Shown here one piece after another: positions 17,382-25,467 of a DNA stretch of 64,000 nt (position 1 is its first letter; the number at the start of each line of letters is the position of its first letter). The notes below the pieces were generated by a model. It was given only the letters and a program-made list of their open reading frames with translations. It searched no databases and had not been told where the DNA came from. Position numbers and translations under genes: made by a program. This stretch comes from Glutamicibacter sp. JC586 (GTDB taxonomy: Bacteria > Actinomycetota > Actinomycetes > Actinomycetales > Micrococcaceae), in the NCBI RefSeq assembly GCF_009805585.1, contig NZ_VHIN01000010.1, forward strand, positions 62,001-126,000. Reading direction: 5' to 3'.

Positions 17382-18241
17382 CACGTTCAGCCAGCACTGA
17401 TTCCGAAACACAACTCAAGTTCCGCAAGCACAAACCGGTCTGGAATGAATCGCACACCGATGAACCTCCGGCTGGCCAGCGCTTCTCCACCTGGCCCTTC
17501 GTTGAGAAGGGTTTACGTGGACCACGCCCCTATCCTTTGTGGCTGATTGAAGATGCCGGGGCAATCGATACCGAATTAGGCATCCTCAAAACGGGCAAGG
17601 AAGGCGACGTCTTCTTGCTGGAACGAGCCATCGGGCAGCGGCAGAGCCTACTGGCAGCCAAACGCTACCGCAGTCGCGACCACCTGCAGTTCAGTCGTTC
17701 ACAGGCCTACAGCGATGGTCGTTCTGCACGCCGTTCTCGTGACAATCGAGCAATCCGCAACAACTCGGCCTACGGGCGAGACATCGCTGCCTTGCAATGG
17801 GCCAACGCCGAGTGGACATATTTGTTGCGCTGTTACGAAGCAGGCATCCCGGTACCTTATCCGGTGCAGATTGACGGTACCGAAATCCTGATGGAATTCA
17901 TTGCCGACCCAGATGATCAATTTGCGGCCGCACCCCGGCTGCAACAGCTTTCTCGTTTTGACCCACGCCTACCGTCCCTGTGGGATCAGCTAGTTGATGC
18001 CTTGGAAAAGTTTGCGCAACTAGGAGTGGCACACGGCGACTTATCGGCCTACAATCTTTTGGTCTCCGGCGAGCGCTTAGTGGTCATCGATGTTCCACAG
18101 TGCGTGGATTTGGCAGGCAACCCCAACGGCATGGACTTCTTGCATCGCGACTGTGTGAATCTGTGCGAATGGTTCGCCTCCAAGGGCTTGGAGCATGATC
18201 CTGATGAGCTATTTGCCTCGCTTCTGGGGCATCTGTTTTAG
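17339..18241 (+). CDS. RIO-type serine/threonine protein kinase
   Basis: 300-residue atypical kinase of the RIO family, which is widespread in archaea and eukaryotes and patchy in bacteria. The N-terminal ~65 residues are polar and probably disordered. The nucleotide loop is LKTGKEGDVFL (82-92) with Lys 108 in AAKRYR. The catalytic Asp 234 is in AHGDLSAYNLLV and the metal-binding Asp 251 is in VVIDVPQCVD, both intact. In bacteria the substrate is unknown; the family is linked to ribosome maturation elsewhere. ATG 17339 has AAGGA nine bases upstream. A 32-codon ORF with a stronger ribosome site overlaps the start. Ends at a strong terminator. Confidence 0.88.
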   Translation: MHFPEGESSTSAQLTRSASTDSETQLKFRKHKPVWNESHTDEPPAGQRFSTWPFVEKGLRGPRPYPLWLIEDAGAIDTELGILKTGKEGDVFLLERAIGQRQSLLAAKRYRSRDHLQFSRSQAYSDGRSARRSRDNRAIRNNSAYGRDIAALQWANAEWTYLLRCYEAGIPVPYPVQIDGTEILMEFIADPDDQFAAAPRLQQLSRFDPRLPSLWDQLVDALEKFAQLGVAHGDLSAYNLLVSGERLVVIDVPQCVDLAGNPNGMDFLHRDCVNLCEWFASKGLEHDPDELFASLLGHLF

Positions 18242-18253
18242 CAGAGAATAAGA

Positions 18254-18298
18254 TTTCAGTCCCGTCGATCTCCAGCGATCGACGGGACTGAAATTTTT
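18254..18298. terminator. Strong terminator between RIO kinase and paaH
   Basis: TTTCAGTCCCGTCGATC pairs over 17 bp with GATCGACGGGACTGAAA and is followed by TTTTT. It terminates the kinase transcript and, read on the other strand, may also stop the leftward paaJ-F-H transcript. Confidence 0.92.
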
Positions 18299-18317
18299 GG
18301 GTTCAGCTGCTCAGGGT

Positions 18318-19193
18318 TTACCAGCTATAGAAGCCTTGGCCACTTTTTCGTCCCAGTTTGCCTTCGGCTACCAGGTCTTTGAGGATCTGTGGCGGGGCAA
18401 AACGCTCCCCTAAGGTCTCGTGTAGGTACTGGGCAATTCCAAGTCGTACATCTAGTCCAACAATGTCGGTAGTCTTTAGCGGTCCGGTTGGATGTTTGTA
18501 ACCCAGCACCATAGCGTTATCGATATCTTCTGCACTGGCCACGCCTTCTTCCACCATGCGCATAGCTTCTAGGGCGATAGCTACCCCGAGCCGTGAGGAG
18601 GCAAAACCCGGAGCGTCATTGACCACCACTGCAGTCTTGCTCAGCGCTTGAACCCAGCCACGCGAAGCCTCGATCAACGCCTTGTCCGTCTGCTCACCAA
18701 TGACTACCTCGATCAAAGTTGAGGCAGGAACTGGATTGAAGAAGTGCAGCCCGAGGAACTTCTCTGGTCGGCTAAGCTCTTTGGCCAGCCCGCTGACGGA
18801 CAGGGAGGAAGTATTCGATGCTAGGACGGCCTGCGTATCGAGTACTCTTTCCACTGCCTGCAATGAGGCGACTTTTAATTCCCAAATTTCGGGAACCGCT
18901 TCAATAACGAGTCCTGTTTCGGAGAACTGCTCATAGTCCGTGCTGACGCTAAAACGCTGCATCAGTTCATTCTTGGATTCACTGACTACGGCGCGCTCAA
19001 TGGATTTGTCCACTGACTGCGATACTCGTTCGAAGGCTGCTTGCGCGGATGCCTCGTCGCGTTCCACGACGACAACGCTGCTGCCACTAATGAGCAGTGC
19101 GTGAGCAATGCCAGCTCCCATTCGACCGCCGCCAAGCACTCCGCTACGTTGCGGTAAGTCGCCGGTGAGAATCATGCTGTTTTCTGCGTTCAT
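18318..19193 (-). CDS. paaH: 3-hydroxyacyl-CoA dehydrogenase (PAA pathway)
   Basis: NAD-dependent 3-hydroxyadipyl-CoA dehydrogenase candidate (291 residues). A Rossmann motif GGGRMGAGIAHALL comes early and is followed by the acidic VVVERDE. The catalytic His is in GLHFFNPVPASTLIEVV, and the C-terminal dimerisation domain carries GYKHPTGPLKTTDIVGLDV. It is single-domain, like short-chain PaaH/FadB2-type enzymes. It is the last gene of the leftward unit paaJ-paaF-paaH, two bases after paaF. The chain length of its substrate is inferred from context; 3-hydroxybutyryl-CoA is the other option. Confidence 0.9.
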   Translation of the reverse strand: MNAENSMILTGDLPQRSGVLGGGRMGAGIAHALLISGSSVVVVERDEASAQAAFERVSQSVDKSIERAVVSESKNELMQRFSVSTDYEQFSETGLVIEAVPEIWELKVASLQAVERVLDTQAVLASNTSSLSVSGLAKELSRPEKFLGLHFFNPVPASTLIEVVIGEQTDKALIEASRGWVQALSKTAVVVNDAPGFASSRLGVAIALEAMRMVEEGVASAEDIDNAMVLGYKHPTGPLKTTDIVGLDVRLGIAQYLHETLGERFAPPQILKDLVAEGKLGRKSGQGFYSW

Positions 19194-19195
19194 TC

Positions 19196-19990
19196 TTACT
19201 TCTTCTTTCGATCAAGAAATGCCTGCATGCGATCAAACTTGGCTTGGGATTCAAAGAGCATTCCTTGTGCCAAGGTATCGATAACCGGGTGTGCCTGGCG
19301 CGGGGTGTGGAACACCGACTTGGTGATGCGGACTGCCAATGGATCTTGGGCTGCGATTCGATCAGCCAACGCTTGCGCCGCGGTGTCCAACTCAGCGGCA
19401 TCATGTAATTCGGTGATCAATCCAGCGTCCAAGCACTGCTGTCCGGTGAGCACTTTACCGGCCATGAGTATTTCCTTAGCCAGCGGTTCGCCCACGAGTT
19501 CCTTGAGCCGCCAGGTCGCACCGGCCGCAGCGATAATCCCTAGGTTGGTCTCTGGATTACCCATACGAAGCTCCGGTGTGCCGATTCGGAAGTCGGCTGC
19601 ATAGGCCAATTCAGCTCCGCCGCCTAGGGCAAAGCCATCCAAGGCGGCAATAACCGGCATGGGGAGCTTGGCGATACGCTCAAAGATCCCTGAATTGATT
19701 CCAGCCAACGCGTCATCACGTCGCCGTTCGCGTAATTGGGAGATATCAGCCCCGGAGGCGAAAATCCCTTTGACACCTTTCGGATGTTCATCGGTAGGTG
19801 CTTGGCCCGGTGTGCCAGCCAGGATCAGGATCTTTGGGTTACGCTCCAAATATGAGCACACCGCGTGTAGTTCATCGACCATCGCCTGATCAATGGCATT
19901 ACGTACCTCTGGCCGGTGCAGGCGAACCCAAATCCGGTCCGTGCTTTCATCCACCAGTAGGGTTTCGAAATGCTCGCTGATATTTTCCAC
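19196..19990 (-). CDS. paaF: Enoyl-CoA hydratase (2,3-dehydroadipyl-CoA hydratase candidate)
   Basis: Crotonase-fold hydratase, 264 residues. The oxyanion-hole stretch is GIFASGADISQL. Both catalytic glutamates expected for a hydratase are visible, in GFALGGGAELAY and MGNPETNLGI. I chose GTG 19990 (GGAAGGGG upstream, two bases after the thiolase stop) rather than an in-frame upstream codon at 20041 that would lie inside the thiolase gene. It sits between paaJ and paaH, which supports a PaaF role. PaaG, the isomerase homologue also needed for PAA, is not recognised in this window. Confidence 0.87.
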   Translation of the reverse strand: MENISEHFETLLVDESTDRIWVRLHRPEVRNAIDQAMVDELHAVCSYLERNPKILILAGTPGQAPTDEHPKGVKGIFASGADISQLRERRRDDALAGINSGIFERIAKLPMPVIAALDGFALGGGAELAYAADFRIGTPELRMGNPETNLGIIAAAGATWRLKELVGEPLAKEILMAGKVLTGQQCLDAGLITELHDAAELDTAAQALADRIAAQDPLAVRITKSVFHTPRQAHPVIDTLAQGMLFESQAKFDRMQAFLDRKKK

Positions 19991-19992
19991 GC

Positions 19993-21216
19993 TTAGGCCC
20001 CTTCCAAGAGAATGGCCGAGCCCTGACCAACACCCACACACATGGTGGCCACACCAAATTTGCGGCTAGGCGAAGTCAGTTCACGTTCCATGCGGCCTAG
20101 CAAGGAGATCACGATGCGTGAGCCACTAGATCCCAGTGGATGACCCAGCGCGATAGCCCCTCCATCACGGTTGACGATCTGCGGGTCTACCGCCAGTTCA
20201 CGGATGCTGGCCAAGGATTGGCTGGCGAAGGCTTCATTGATTTCCATGGCGCCGATCTGCCCGATGTTCAGCCCCGCACGATCCAATACCTTACGGGTGG
20301 AGGAGACCGGACCCATGCCCATGATTTCGGGTTCTAGGCCGGTGGCCTGTCCATCGATGATGCGAGCACGTGGTGTCAGGCCAAACTTCTTGATGGCGCG
20401 TTCCGAAACTACAAGGATGGCTGAGGCCCCGTCATTGAGCGAGGAGGCATTACCCGCGGTAACAACACTGCCTGACTTGACCACTGGGCGTAGCCCAGAG
20501 AGCACGTCCATGCTGGTTCCCGGGCGTGGGCCTTCGTCGGTGTCCACGATAGTTTCACCCTTGCGGTGCTTGACGGTCACCGGAACGATTTCGTCAACAA
20601 AGTTCCCTGCTTGGATGGCAGCGATAGCCTTCTGGTGAGACTGCACAGCAAACTGGTCGCAGTCTTCACGGCTGACGCCATATACCCGAGCGACTTCTTC
20701 AGCCGTTTCAGGCATGGAATAGGTAGCTTTGCCCTCACGGGACAGTTCGCCGGAGAGGAACTGCGGATTGGTGAAACGCCAGCCAATCGAGGTGTCAAAC
20801 ACCGTGCCCGGTTTAGCAAAGGCCTTATCCGGCTTTTCCATTACCCATGGTGCTCGCGACATAGATTCGACTCCGCCGGCGATCACAACGTCTGCTGCAC
20901 CAGCTTTAATCATGTGGCTGGCCATGGTGATGGCGCTCATTCCCGAGGCGCACAAGCGATTGACGGTAATGCCCGGAATGCTCACCGGCAGACCTGCCAG
21001 CAGTGCTGCCATGCGCGCCACGTTGCGGTTTTCTTCCCCGGCACCGTTGGCATTGCCCAGGATGACTTCATCGATAGCCGCCGGGTCAATTCCCGAATCC
21101 TCAACCAGCTTTTTGATGGTCAGGGCCGCCAGATCATCTGGACGTACCGCGCTGAGTGCTCCACCGTATCGACCCACGGGTGTGCGAGTTCCGCCAACGA
21201 GAAATGCCTCGGTCAT
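19993..21216 (-). CDS. paaJ: 3-oxoadipyl-CoA/acetyl-CoA thiolase
   Basis: Thiolase (407 residues) that would release acetyl-CoA and succinyl-CoA at the end of PAA degradation. The active-site Cys is in VNRLCASGMSAI, the conserved His in NEAFASQSL and GGAIALGHPLGSSG, and the second Cys in ATMCVGVGQG. ATG 21216 follows AAGGAG. It is first in the leftward unit with paaF and paaH, and operator site 4 sits 51-68 bases upstream. Acetoacetyl-CoA thiolases are close relatives; the assignment to PaaJ is by operon context. Confidence 0.9.
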   Translation of the reverse strand: MTEAFLVGGTRTPVGRYGGALSAVRPDDLAALTIKKLVEDSGIDPAAIDEVILGNANGAGEENRNVARMAALLAGLPVSIPGITVNRLCASGMSAITMASHMIKAGAADVVIAGGVESMSRAPWVMEKPDKAFAKPGTVFDTSIGWRFTNPQFLSGELSREGKATYSMPETAEEVARVYGVSREDCDQFAVQSHQKAIAAIQAGNFVDEIVPVTVKHRKGETIVDTDEGPRPGTSMDVLSGLRPVVKSGSVVTAGNASSLNDGASAILVVSERAIKKFGLTPRARIIDGQATGLEPEIMGMGPVSSTRKVLDRAGLNIGQIGAMEINEAFASQSLASIRELAVDPQIVNRDGGAIALGHPLGSSGSRIVISLLGRMERELTSPSRKFGVATMCVGVGQGSAILLEGA

Positions 21217-21266
21217 CTTCTTGCTCCTTGCGCCAAAGTACTAAGTGATCCTCAACACCTAAACTT

Positions 21267-21284
21267 ACCGACCATTCGTTCAAT
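21267..21284 (-). promoter_or_regulatory. paaJ-paaF-paaH operator (site 4)
   Basis: ACCGACCATTCGTTCAAT matches site 1 (ACTGACCGTTCGTTCAGT) at 15 of 18 positions. It lies in the 137-base divergent gap between paaJ (minus) and menB (plus), nearer to paaJ. Confidence 0.68.
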
Positions 21285-21317
21285 AATAAAGTCATAGGCT
21301 TCGAAGATTTCAGATTC

Positions 21318-21346
21318 TTAGAGATCCGTACCAAACCGACTAGCAT
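21318..21346 (+). promoter_or_regulatory. Candidate menB promoter giving a leaderless message
   Basis: TTAGAG (21318-21323), 17 bases, then TAGCAT (21341-21346). The menB GTG at 21354 lies seven bases after the -10 and has no ribosome site, so transcription probably starts at or next to the start codon. Confidence 0.45.
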
Positions 21347-21353
21347 TCATAGG

Positions 21354-22316
21354 GTGAGTAGCCTGAATAATTCCGCATTGCCCCCGAAGGTTTCCGATGT
21401 CTTTGACCCAACGCGTTGGCGCGTGGTTGAAGGCTTTGATTTCACCGACGTCACCTACCACCGACAGGTAGAACGCGATGAACAAGGCGCGATCGTGCGC
21501 GACCTTCCTACGGTGCGCATTGCCTTTGACCGCCCAGAGGTACGCAATGCCTTCCGTCCGCACACCGTAGACGAGCTCTACCGTGCGATGGACCATGCCC
21601 GAATGACCAGCGACGTCGCCACCGTGATCCTCACCGGAAATGGCCCATCGCCCAAGGACGGCGGACACGCCTTCTGCTCGGGTGGCGACCAGCGAATCCG
21701 TGGCCGCGACGGCTACCGCTACGCCGAGGGCGAGACTCGCGAATCGATTGATCCGGCCCGCGCCGGGCGCCTACACATCTTGGAAGTTCAGCGCCTGATG
21801 CGCACCATGCCCAAGGTGGTGCTCTGCGTAGTCAACGGGTGGGCTGCCGGAGGCGGACACTCCCTGCATGTGGTTTCCGACCTGACCATCGCCTCCAAGG
21901 AAAACGGTAAATTCAAGCAGACCGACGCTACCGTCGGCTCCTTTGATGCCGGATACGGTTCAGCGCTCTTGGCCCGCCAGGTAGGTCAAAAGACCGCCCG
22001 TGAGATCTTCTTCCTCGCCCGCGAATACTCTGCCGATGACATGGTCCGCATGGGCGCTGTCAACGAGTCTGTAGAGCACGAACGCCTCGAAGAAGTTGCC
22101 TTGGAATACGCAGCAGACATTGCACGCCAGTCTCCGCAAGCCATTCGAATGCTCAAATTTGCTTTCAACTTGGCCGATGATGGGTTGGCAGGCCAGCAAG
22201 TCTTCGCAGGTGAGGCGACCCGCATGGCCTACATGACCGATGAGGCTGTCGAAGGACGTGACGCCTTCTTGGGTAAGCGGGATCCTGACTGGTCCAACTA
22301 CCCTTACTACTTCTAA
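21354..22316 (+). CDS. menB: 1,4-dihydroxy-2-naphthoyl-CoA synthase
   Basis: Crotonase-family ring-closing enzyme that converts o-succinylbenzoyl-CoA to 1,4-dihydroxy-2-naphthoyl-CoA in menaquinone synthesis (320 residues). MenB-specific features are FCSGGDQRIRGRDGY, WAAGGGHSLHVVSDLTIA, TDATVGSFDAGYGS and the C-terminal KRDPDWSNYPYYF. The longer N terminus (residues 1-40) is common in actinobacteria. The start is GTG 21354 with no Shine-Dalgarno sequence but a -10-like TAGCAT seven bases before, so it is likely leaderless. menE and menA follow on the same strand. Confidence 0.97.
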   Translation: MSSLNNSALPPKVSDVFDPTRWRVVEGFDFTDVTYHRQVERDEQGAIVRDLPTVRIAFDRPEVRNAFRPHTVDELYRAMDHARMTSDVATVILTGNGPSPKDGGHAFCSGGDQRIRGRDGYRYAEGETRESIDPARAGRLHILEVQRLMRTMPKVVLCVVNGWAAGGGHSLHVVSDLTIASKENGKFKQTDATVGSFDAGYGSALLARQVGQKTAREIFFLAREYSADDMVRMGAVNESVEHERLEEVALEYAADIARQSPQAIRMLKFAFNLADDGLAGQQVFAGEATRMAYMTDEAVEGRDAFLGKRDPDWSNYPYYF

Positions 22317-22342
22317 TCACCGGCACCAGCCCAAGGAATTTC

Positions 22343-23470
22343 ATGGACGCACAACTTCAGGAACTTCTCGCCGCTCTGGCCAATGCTGCTAACGATGAAG
22401 GTCCAGCAGTAGAAGTCATCATCGATGAGAACAACAGCAACGGCTGGCGTATCACGTACCTGAACGATCAGGACCTGCCCGGCTTCGAGCAACCAATGGT
22501 TGTTGTGCGCACCTCGGGGTCCACCGGACGCGCTAAGCGTACTGTCCTGAGCGTTGAGGCACTGGCTTCCAGCGCTCAGGCGACGGCCGAGTACCTAGGG
22601 TTTGAAGGACAGTGGCTGTTAGCGTTGCCGGTGCATTATGTCGCAGGACTGAGCGTGCTGACTCGTTCGCTCTTCGCTGGCACCAAGCCGGTGGCCATGG
22701 ATCTTACCGGGAGTTTTTCTGCCACCGCATTCACCCAAGCTGCCGAGCAGATGGTTGAAAAACATCGCTTGACCTCGTTGGTCCCCACCCAGCTAGCCCG
22801 CCTACTTGATGACGCTGATCCAGCCACTCTCAACGCGCTGAAACGCTTTGACGCGATTCTGCTGGGAGGCGCCCGAGCCAGCAAAGACTTGCTGGCCAAT
22901 GCTCGTCACCATGGGCTGAAAATTTTCCAAACCTACGGCTCTTCGGAAACCTCCGGCGGGCTGGTGTACAACGGAACGGCTTTGCCAGGGGTGCACTTAG
23001 CGGAACACGACTCACGCATTTGGGTCTCGGGCCCGATGCTCTCGGACGGTTACCTCGACTCCCCCGAAGCCACCGCGGAACATTTTGTTCACCACGATTC
23101 TCGACGCTGGTACGTTACCGACGATCTAGGAACGGTAACAGGTCATCGCCTGAGCATCATTGGCCGGGTGGATGACGTGATCAATTCAGGTGGCATCAAA
23201 CTTTCGGCCTCAAAAATCGACGGGATACTTGAAGAATTCTTCACCCAGACCCTGGTGCTCTCCGTCCCAGATTCACAGTGGGGTCAAAGCGTTGGGTTCG
23301 CCTATTCTGGCCCTACCCGGACCGAGGACGCATTTGAAGCGGTCCGTCGAACTTTGGGCAAAGAAGCGGTGCCGAAACATGTTCGTCACTACCCCAACGG
23401 GCTTCCACAGCTGCCTAACGGCAAGTTCGACCGCCAACTGATTATCAGTGAACTTAGCTTGCGAGACTAG
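22343..23470 (+). CDS. menE: o-Succinylbenzoate-CoA ligase
   Basis: Adenylate-forming ligase that supplies the MenB substrate (375 residues, short but usual for actinobacterial MenE). The phosphate loop RTSGSTGRAKRTVLS, the FQTYGSSETSGG motif and the hinge IIGRVDDVINSGGIKLS are intact. The terminal catalytic Lys is in QLPNGKFDRQ. The ATG lies 26 bases after menB behind AAGGAA, so it is in the same operon. Confidence 0.95.
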   Translation: MDAQLQELLAALANAANDEGPAVEVIIDENNSNGWRITYLNDQDLPGFEQPMVVVRTSGSTGRAKRTVLSVEALASSAQATAEYLGFEGQWLLALPVHYVAGLSVLTRSLFAGTKPVAMDLTGSFSATAFTQAAEQMVEKHRLTSLVPTQLARLLDDADPATLNALKRFDAILLGGARASKDLLANARHHGLKIFQTYGSSETSGGLVYNGTALPGVHLAEHDSRIWVSGPMLSDGYLDSPEATAEHFVHHDSRRWYVTDDLGTVTGHRLSIIGRVDDVINSGGIKLSASKIDGILEEFFTQTLVLSVPDSQWGQSVGFAYSGPTRTEDAFEAVRRTLGKEAVPKHVRHYPNGLPQLPNGKFDRQLIISELSLRD

Positions 23471-23545
23471 CTCGATTCGCCTTGCCCGACGATTCGCGGG
23501 AAACTAAAGGGTACGAGTTTTTCTTTTGCCCTGAAAGGACTGAAA

Positions 23546-24430
23546 GTGGCCACACTTTCCCAATGGGTCTCCGGTGCACGTTTGCGCACCTTGCCTATCG
23601 TCATCGCTCCCGTAGTCATTGGCACCGCTGCCGCGGTGGGCGAAACCGGAACCCTTCACTGGGTCCGTTTTGTTTTGGCGTTGATCGTCGGTTTGCTACT
23701 GCAGGTTGGCGTGAACTACTCCAACGATTACTCCGACGGAATCCGCGGCACCGATGACGATCGTGTTGGTCCTTTGCGCCTGACAGGCTCAAAACTCACT
23801 GCACCAAAAAACGTCCGCAACGTCGCCTTTGCCTGCTTCGCTCTGGCAGCAATCGCCGGTCTGACCTTGGTAGTCGTCTCCGCTTCATGGCCGTTGTTGC
23901 TTGTTGGCGTGGCAGCAATTTTCGCGGCCTGGGGCTACACGGGCGGTAAGAACCCGTACGGCTATCGCGGACTGGGTGATATCTATGTCTTCATCTTCTT
24001 CGGCCTGGTCGCCACCCTAGGTACTACCTTCACGCAGATCAATGAACTGACGCTCGCTTCAGTCCTTGGTGCCATTGGTACAGGCCTCATTGGCTGTGCG
24101 TTGCTTATGGCCAATAACGTGCGTGATATCCCTACCGACAAAGAGGTTGGCAAGATTACTCTGGCCGTGCGTCTCGGAGAGCACAATGCCCGCCTGAGCT
24201 ACGTCTTGATGTTGGCTGTGGCGATCCTGCTACCGCTACTAGCTACCGGAACCTTCCCATGGTTATGGTTGGTCCTGCTAACTTTCGTTCCCGCCATCGC
24301 CCCATCGTTGTTGATGTTGCGAGAGCACGAGCTTCCAAAACTCGTCAAGGTCTTGAAGCAAACGGGCATCTTGAATATGGTTTACGCGGTACTCTTCGCG
24401 TTGGCCATCGTGCTTCAAGTTTGGTTCTAA
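23546..24430 (+). CDS. menA: 1,4-dihydroxy-2-naphthoate polyprenyltransferase
   Basis: Integral membrane UbiA-family enzyme attaching the polyprenyl tail to DHNA and forming demethylmenaquinone (294 residues, about eight helices). The two Asp-rich motifs are visible: NYSNDYSDGIRGTDDDR and NNVRDIPTDKEVGK. GTG 23546 follows GAAAGGAC. It is the third gene of menB-menE-menA and ends at a hairpin. This places quinone synthesis beside the cytochrome c maturation genes. Confidence 0.96.
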   Translation: MATLSQWVSGARLRTLPIVIAPVVIGTAAAVGETGTLHWVRFVLALIVGLLLQVGVNYSNDYSDGIRGTDDDRVGPLRLTGSKLTAPKNVRNVAFACFALAAIAGLTLVVVSASWPLLLVGVAAIFAAWGYTGGKNPYGYRGLGDIYVFIFFGLVATLGTTFTQINELTLASVLGAIGTGLIGCALLMANNVRDIPTDKEVGKITLAVRLGEHNARLSYVLMLAVAILLPLLATGTFPWLWLVLLTFVPAIAPSLLMLREHELPKLVKVLKQTGILNMVYAVLFALAIVLQVWF

Positions 24431-24466
24431 TACCTCGCCTGACAGCACGGTAGTTTCATACAAAAG

Positions 24467-24513
24467 AAAGCCTTGGCGGATCATTCCTTTCAGGAAAGAC
24501 CAGCCAAGGCTTT
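24467..24513. terminator. Terminator between menA and the DUF4229 gene
   Basis: AAAGCCTTGGC and GCCAAGGCTTT form an 11-bp perfect stem around a loop that itself contains TTCCTTTCAGGAA. Convergent genes flank it, so it can serve both strands. Confidence 0.8.
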
Positions 24514-24540
24514 GTTGTTGCCCAGAAAGATCTGGGAAAG

Positions 24541-24831
24541 TTATTCAGCGCTCCGGTGATTTTGACGTTGCGCTTCATCAAAATTGTCTTCCACAGCCTC
24601 ATCGTCCAGCTGCTTTTTAGTCTTGCTAGCCGAAGTCTTAGCGAAAGCTTTACGCACGTCCTCGTTCGCTTGTAGGCGAAGTTTGTTGAAGAACAGGTAC
24701 GCCACGGCGAAGGCAAAAATCAGACCGATGATTCCAGAAACGAAGATTGGCCAGTTCAGACCCCACCAGAGGCCTAGAAATACTGCGCAGAAAATGCCCA
24801 GGCGAAGAACTGTATATTTCAAAAACTGCAT
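24541..24831 (-). CDS. DUF4229 small membrane protein
   Basis: 96 residues with two helices (about 7-25 and 30-48) and a long charged cytoplasmic tail from residue 52 that is rich in Lys, Glu and Asp. Size, topology and position beside menA fit the actinobacterial DUF4229 family, which has no known function. The tail (RKAFAKTSASKTKKQLDDEA) may be helical. It is monocistronic and leftward, convergent with menA and divergent from the PLDc_N protein. Family membership is recognised by pattern and synteny, not a search. Confidence 0.75.
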   Translation of the reverse strand: MQFLKYTVLRLGIFCAVFLGLWWGLNWPIFVSGIIGLIFAFAVAYLFFNKLRLQANEDVRKAFAKTSASKTKKQLDDEAVEDNFDEAQRQNHRSAE

Positions 24832-24884
24832 AGTTCTAATTCTACCGGTGAACCTGTGAACTCGATTATCACTAGAATGGATTC

Positions 24885-25265
24885 ATGGTTCGCTTCATAA
24901 TATTCGCAGCAGTCGTTTCGGTCGCACTCATGATCTATACCTTGATCGAATGCAGCCGCGCAGAGAAGCACCAAGTGCGCTCTTTGCCGAAGTCGGCTTG
25001 GGTCGTGGTGATTATCCTCTTACCACTGATCGGCGCAGTATTGTGGTTCGTTTTGGGACGCCCACAAAGCTCAACCTCCCAGAGCACCGGGCAGCAAAAA
25101 GCCCCCGACGACGATGAAGACTTTTTGCGTCAGCTCGAAGTCTGGCGACGTCAGCAACAACGTGAAACCGATGCCAAAGCTCGTGAGCAAGAACTCAAAG
25201 ATCAGGCCAAGAAGAAGCCGGACGCTGACGACACCGACAGCGATACCCCAGATACCAAGGCTTAG
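24885..25265 (+). CDS. PLDc_N domain membrane protein
   Basis: 126 residues. The N-terminal half has two helices (about 3-20 and 40-58) joined by ECSRAEKHQVRSLPKSAWV, followed by LPLIGAVLWFVLGRP. This is the phospholipase-D-nuclease N-terminal (cardiolipin synthase-type) membrane module without any catalytic HKD domain. The remaining 60 residues are a charged, low-complexity tail (many Gln, Arg, Asp). Its role is unknown. It ends at a T-rich terminator. Confidence 0.82.
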   Translation: MVRFIIFAAVVSVALMIYTLIECSRAEKHQVRSLPKSAWVVVIILLPLIGAVLWFVLGRPQSSTSQSTGQQKAPDDDEDFLRQLEVWRRQQQRETDAKAREQELKDQAKKKPDADDTDSDTPDTKA

Positions 25266-25301
25266 AAGCCACCAGCGCCCCTAGAACCTCCGAAAACTTC
25301 C

Positions 25302-25364
25302 AGCCCCGTTTTCTCCCACAAAGAACCCGCCAAACGGCCAGTTACGGGAAACCGGGGCTTTTTT
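25302..25364 (+). terminator. Terminator of the PLDc_N gene
   Basis: AGCCCCG (25302-25308) pairs with CGGGGCT (25353-25359) and is followed by TTTTTT. The wide loop can form further pairs. Confidence 0.75.
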
Positions 25365-25405
25365 CGTACCTGCGCTGTTGCTGGTCCGAAACTATGCCCA
25401 ACAGA

Positions 25406-25449
25406 AAAGCAGCGTGCGATACCCAATCGGGGGTACCGCACGCTGCTTT
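25406..25449 (-). terminator. Terminator of the ccs operon
   Basis: AAAGCAGCGTGCG and CGCACGCTGCTTT form a long perfect stem with inner TACC/GGTA pairing, 18 bases past the ccsB stop. A T-run follows on the minus strand (CTTTTCTGTT). Confidence 0.85.
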
Positions 25450-25467
25450 ATGAAGTGAACTAGTTGC

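Noticed and set aside
20566-21297. 243-codon plus-strand frame across the thiolase gene
   Set aside because: Antisense to paaJ, which carries all thiolase motifs.
21354-22316. MenB considered as the missing PaaG isomerase
   Set aside because: The SGGDQRIRGRDGY and NYPYYF signatures and the menE-menA neighbours are specific for MenB.
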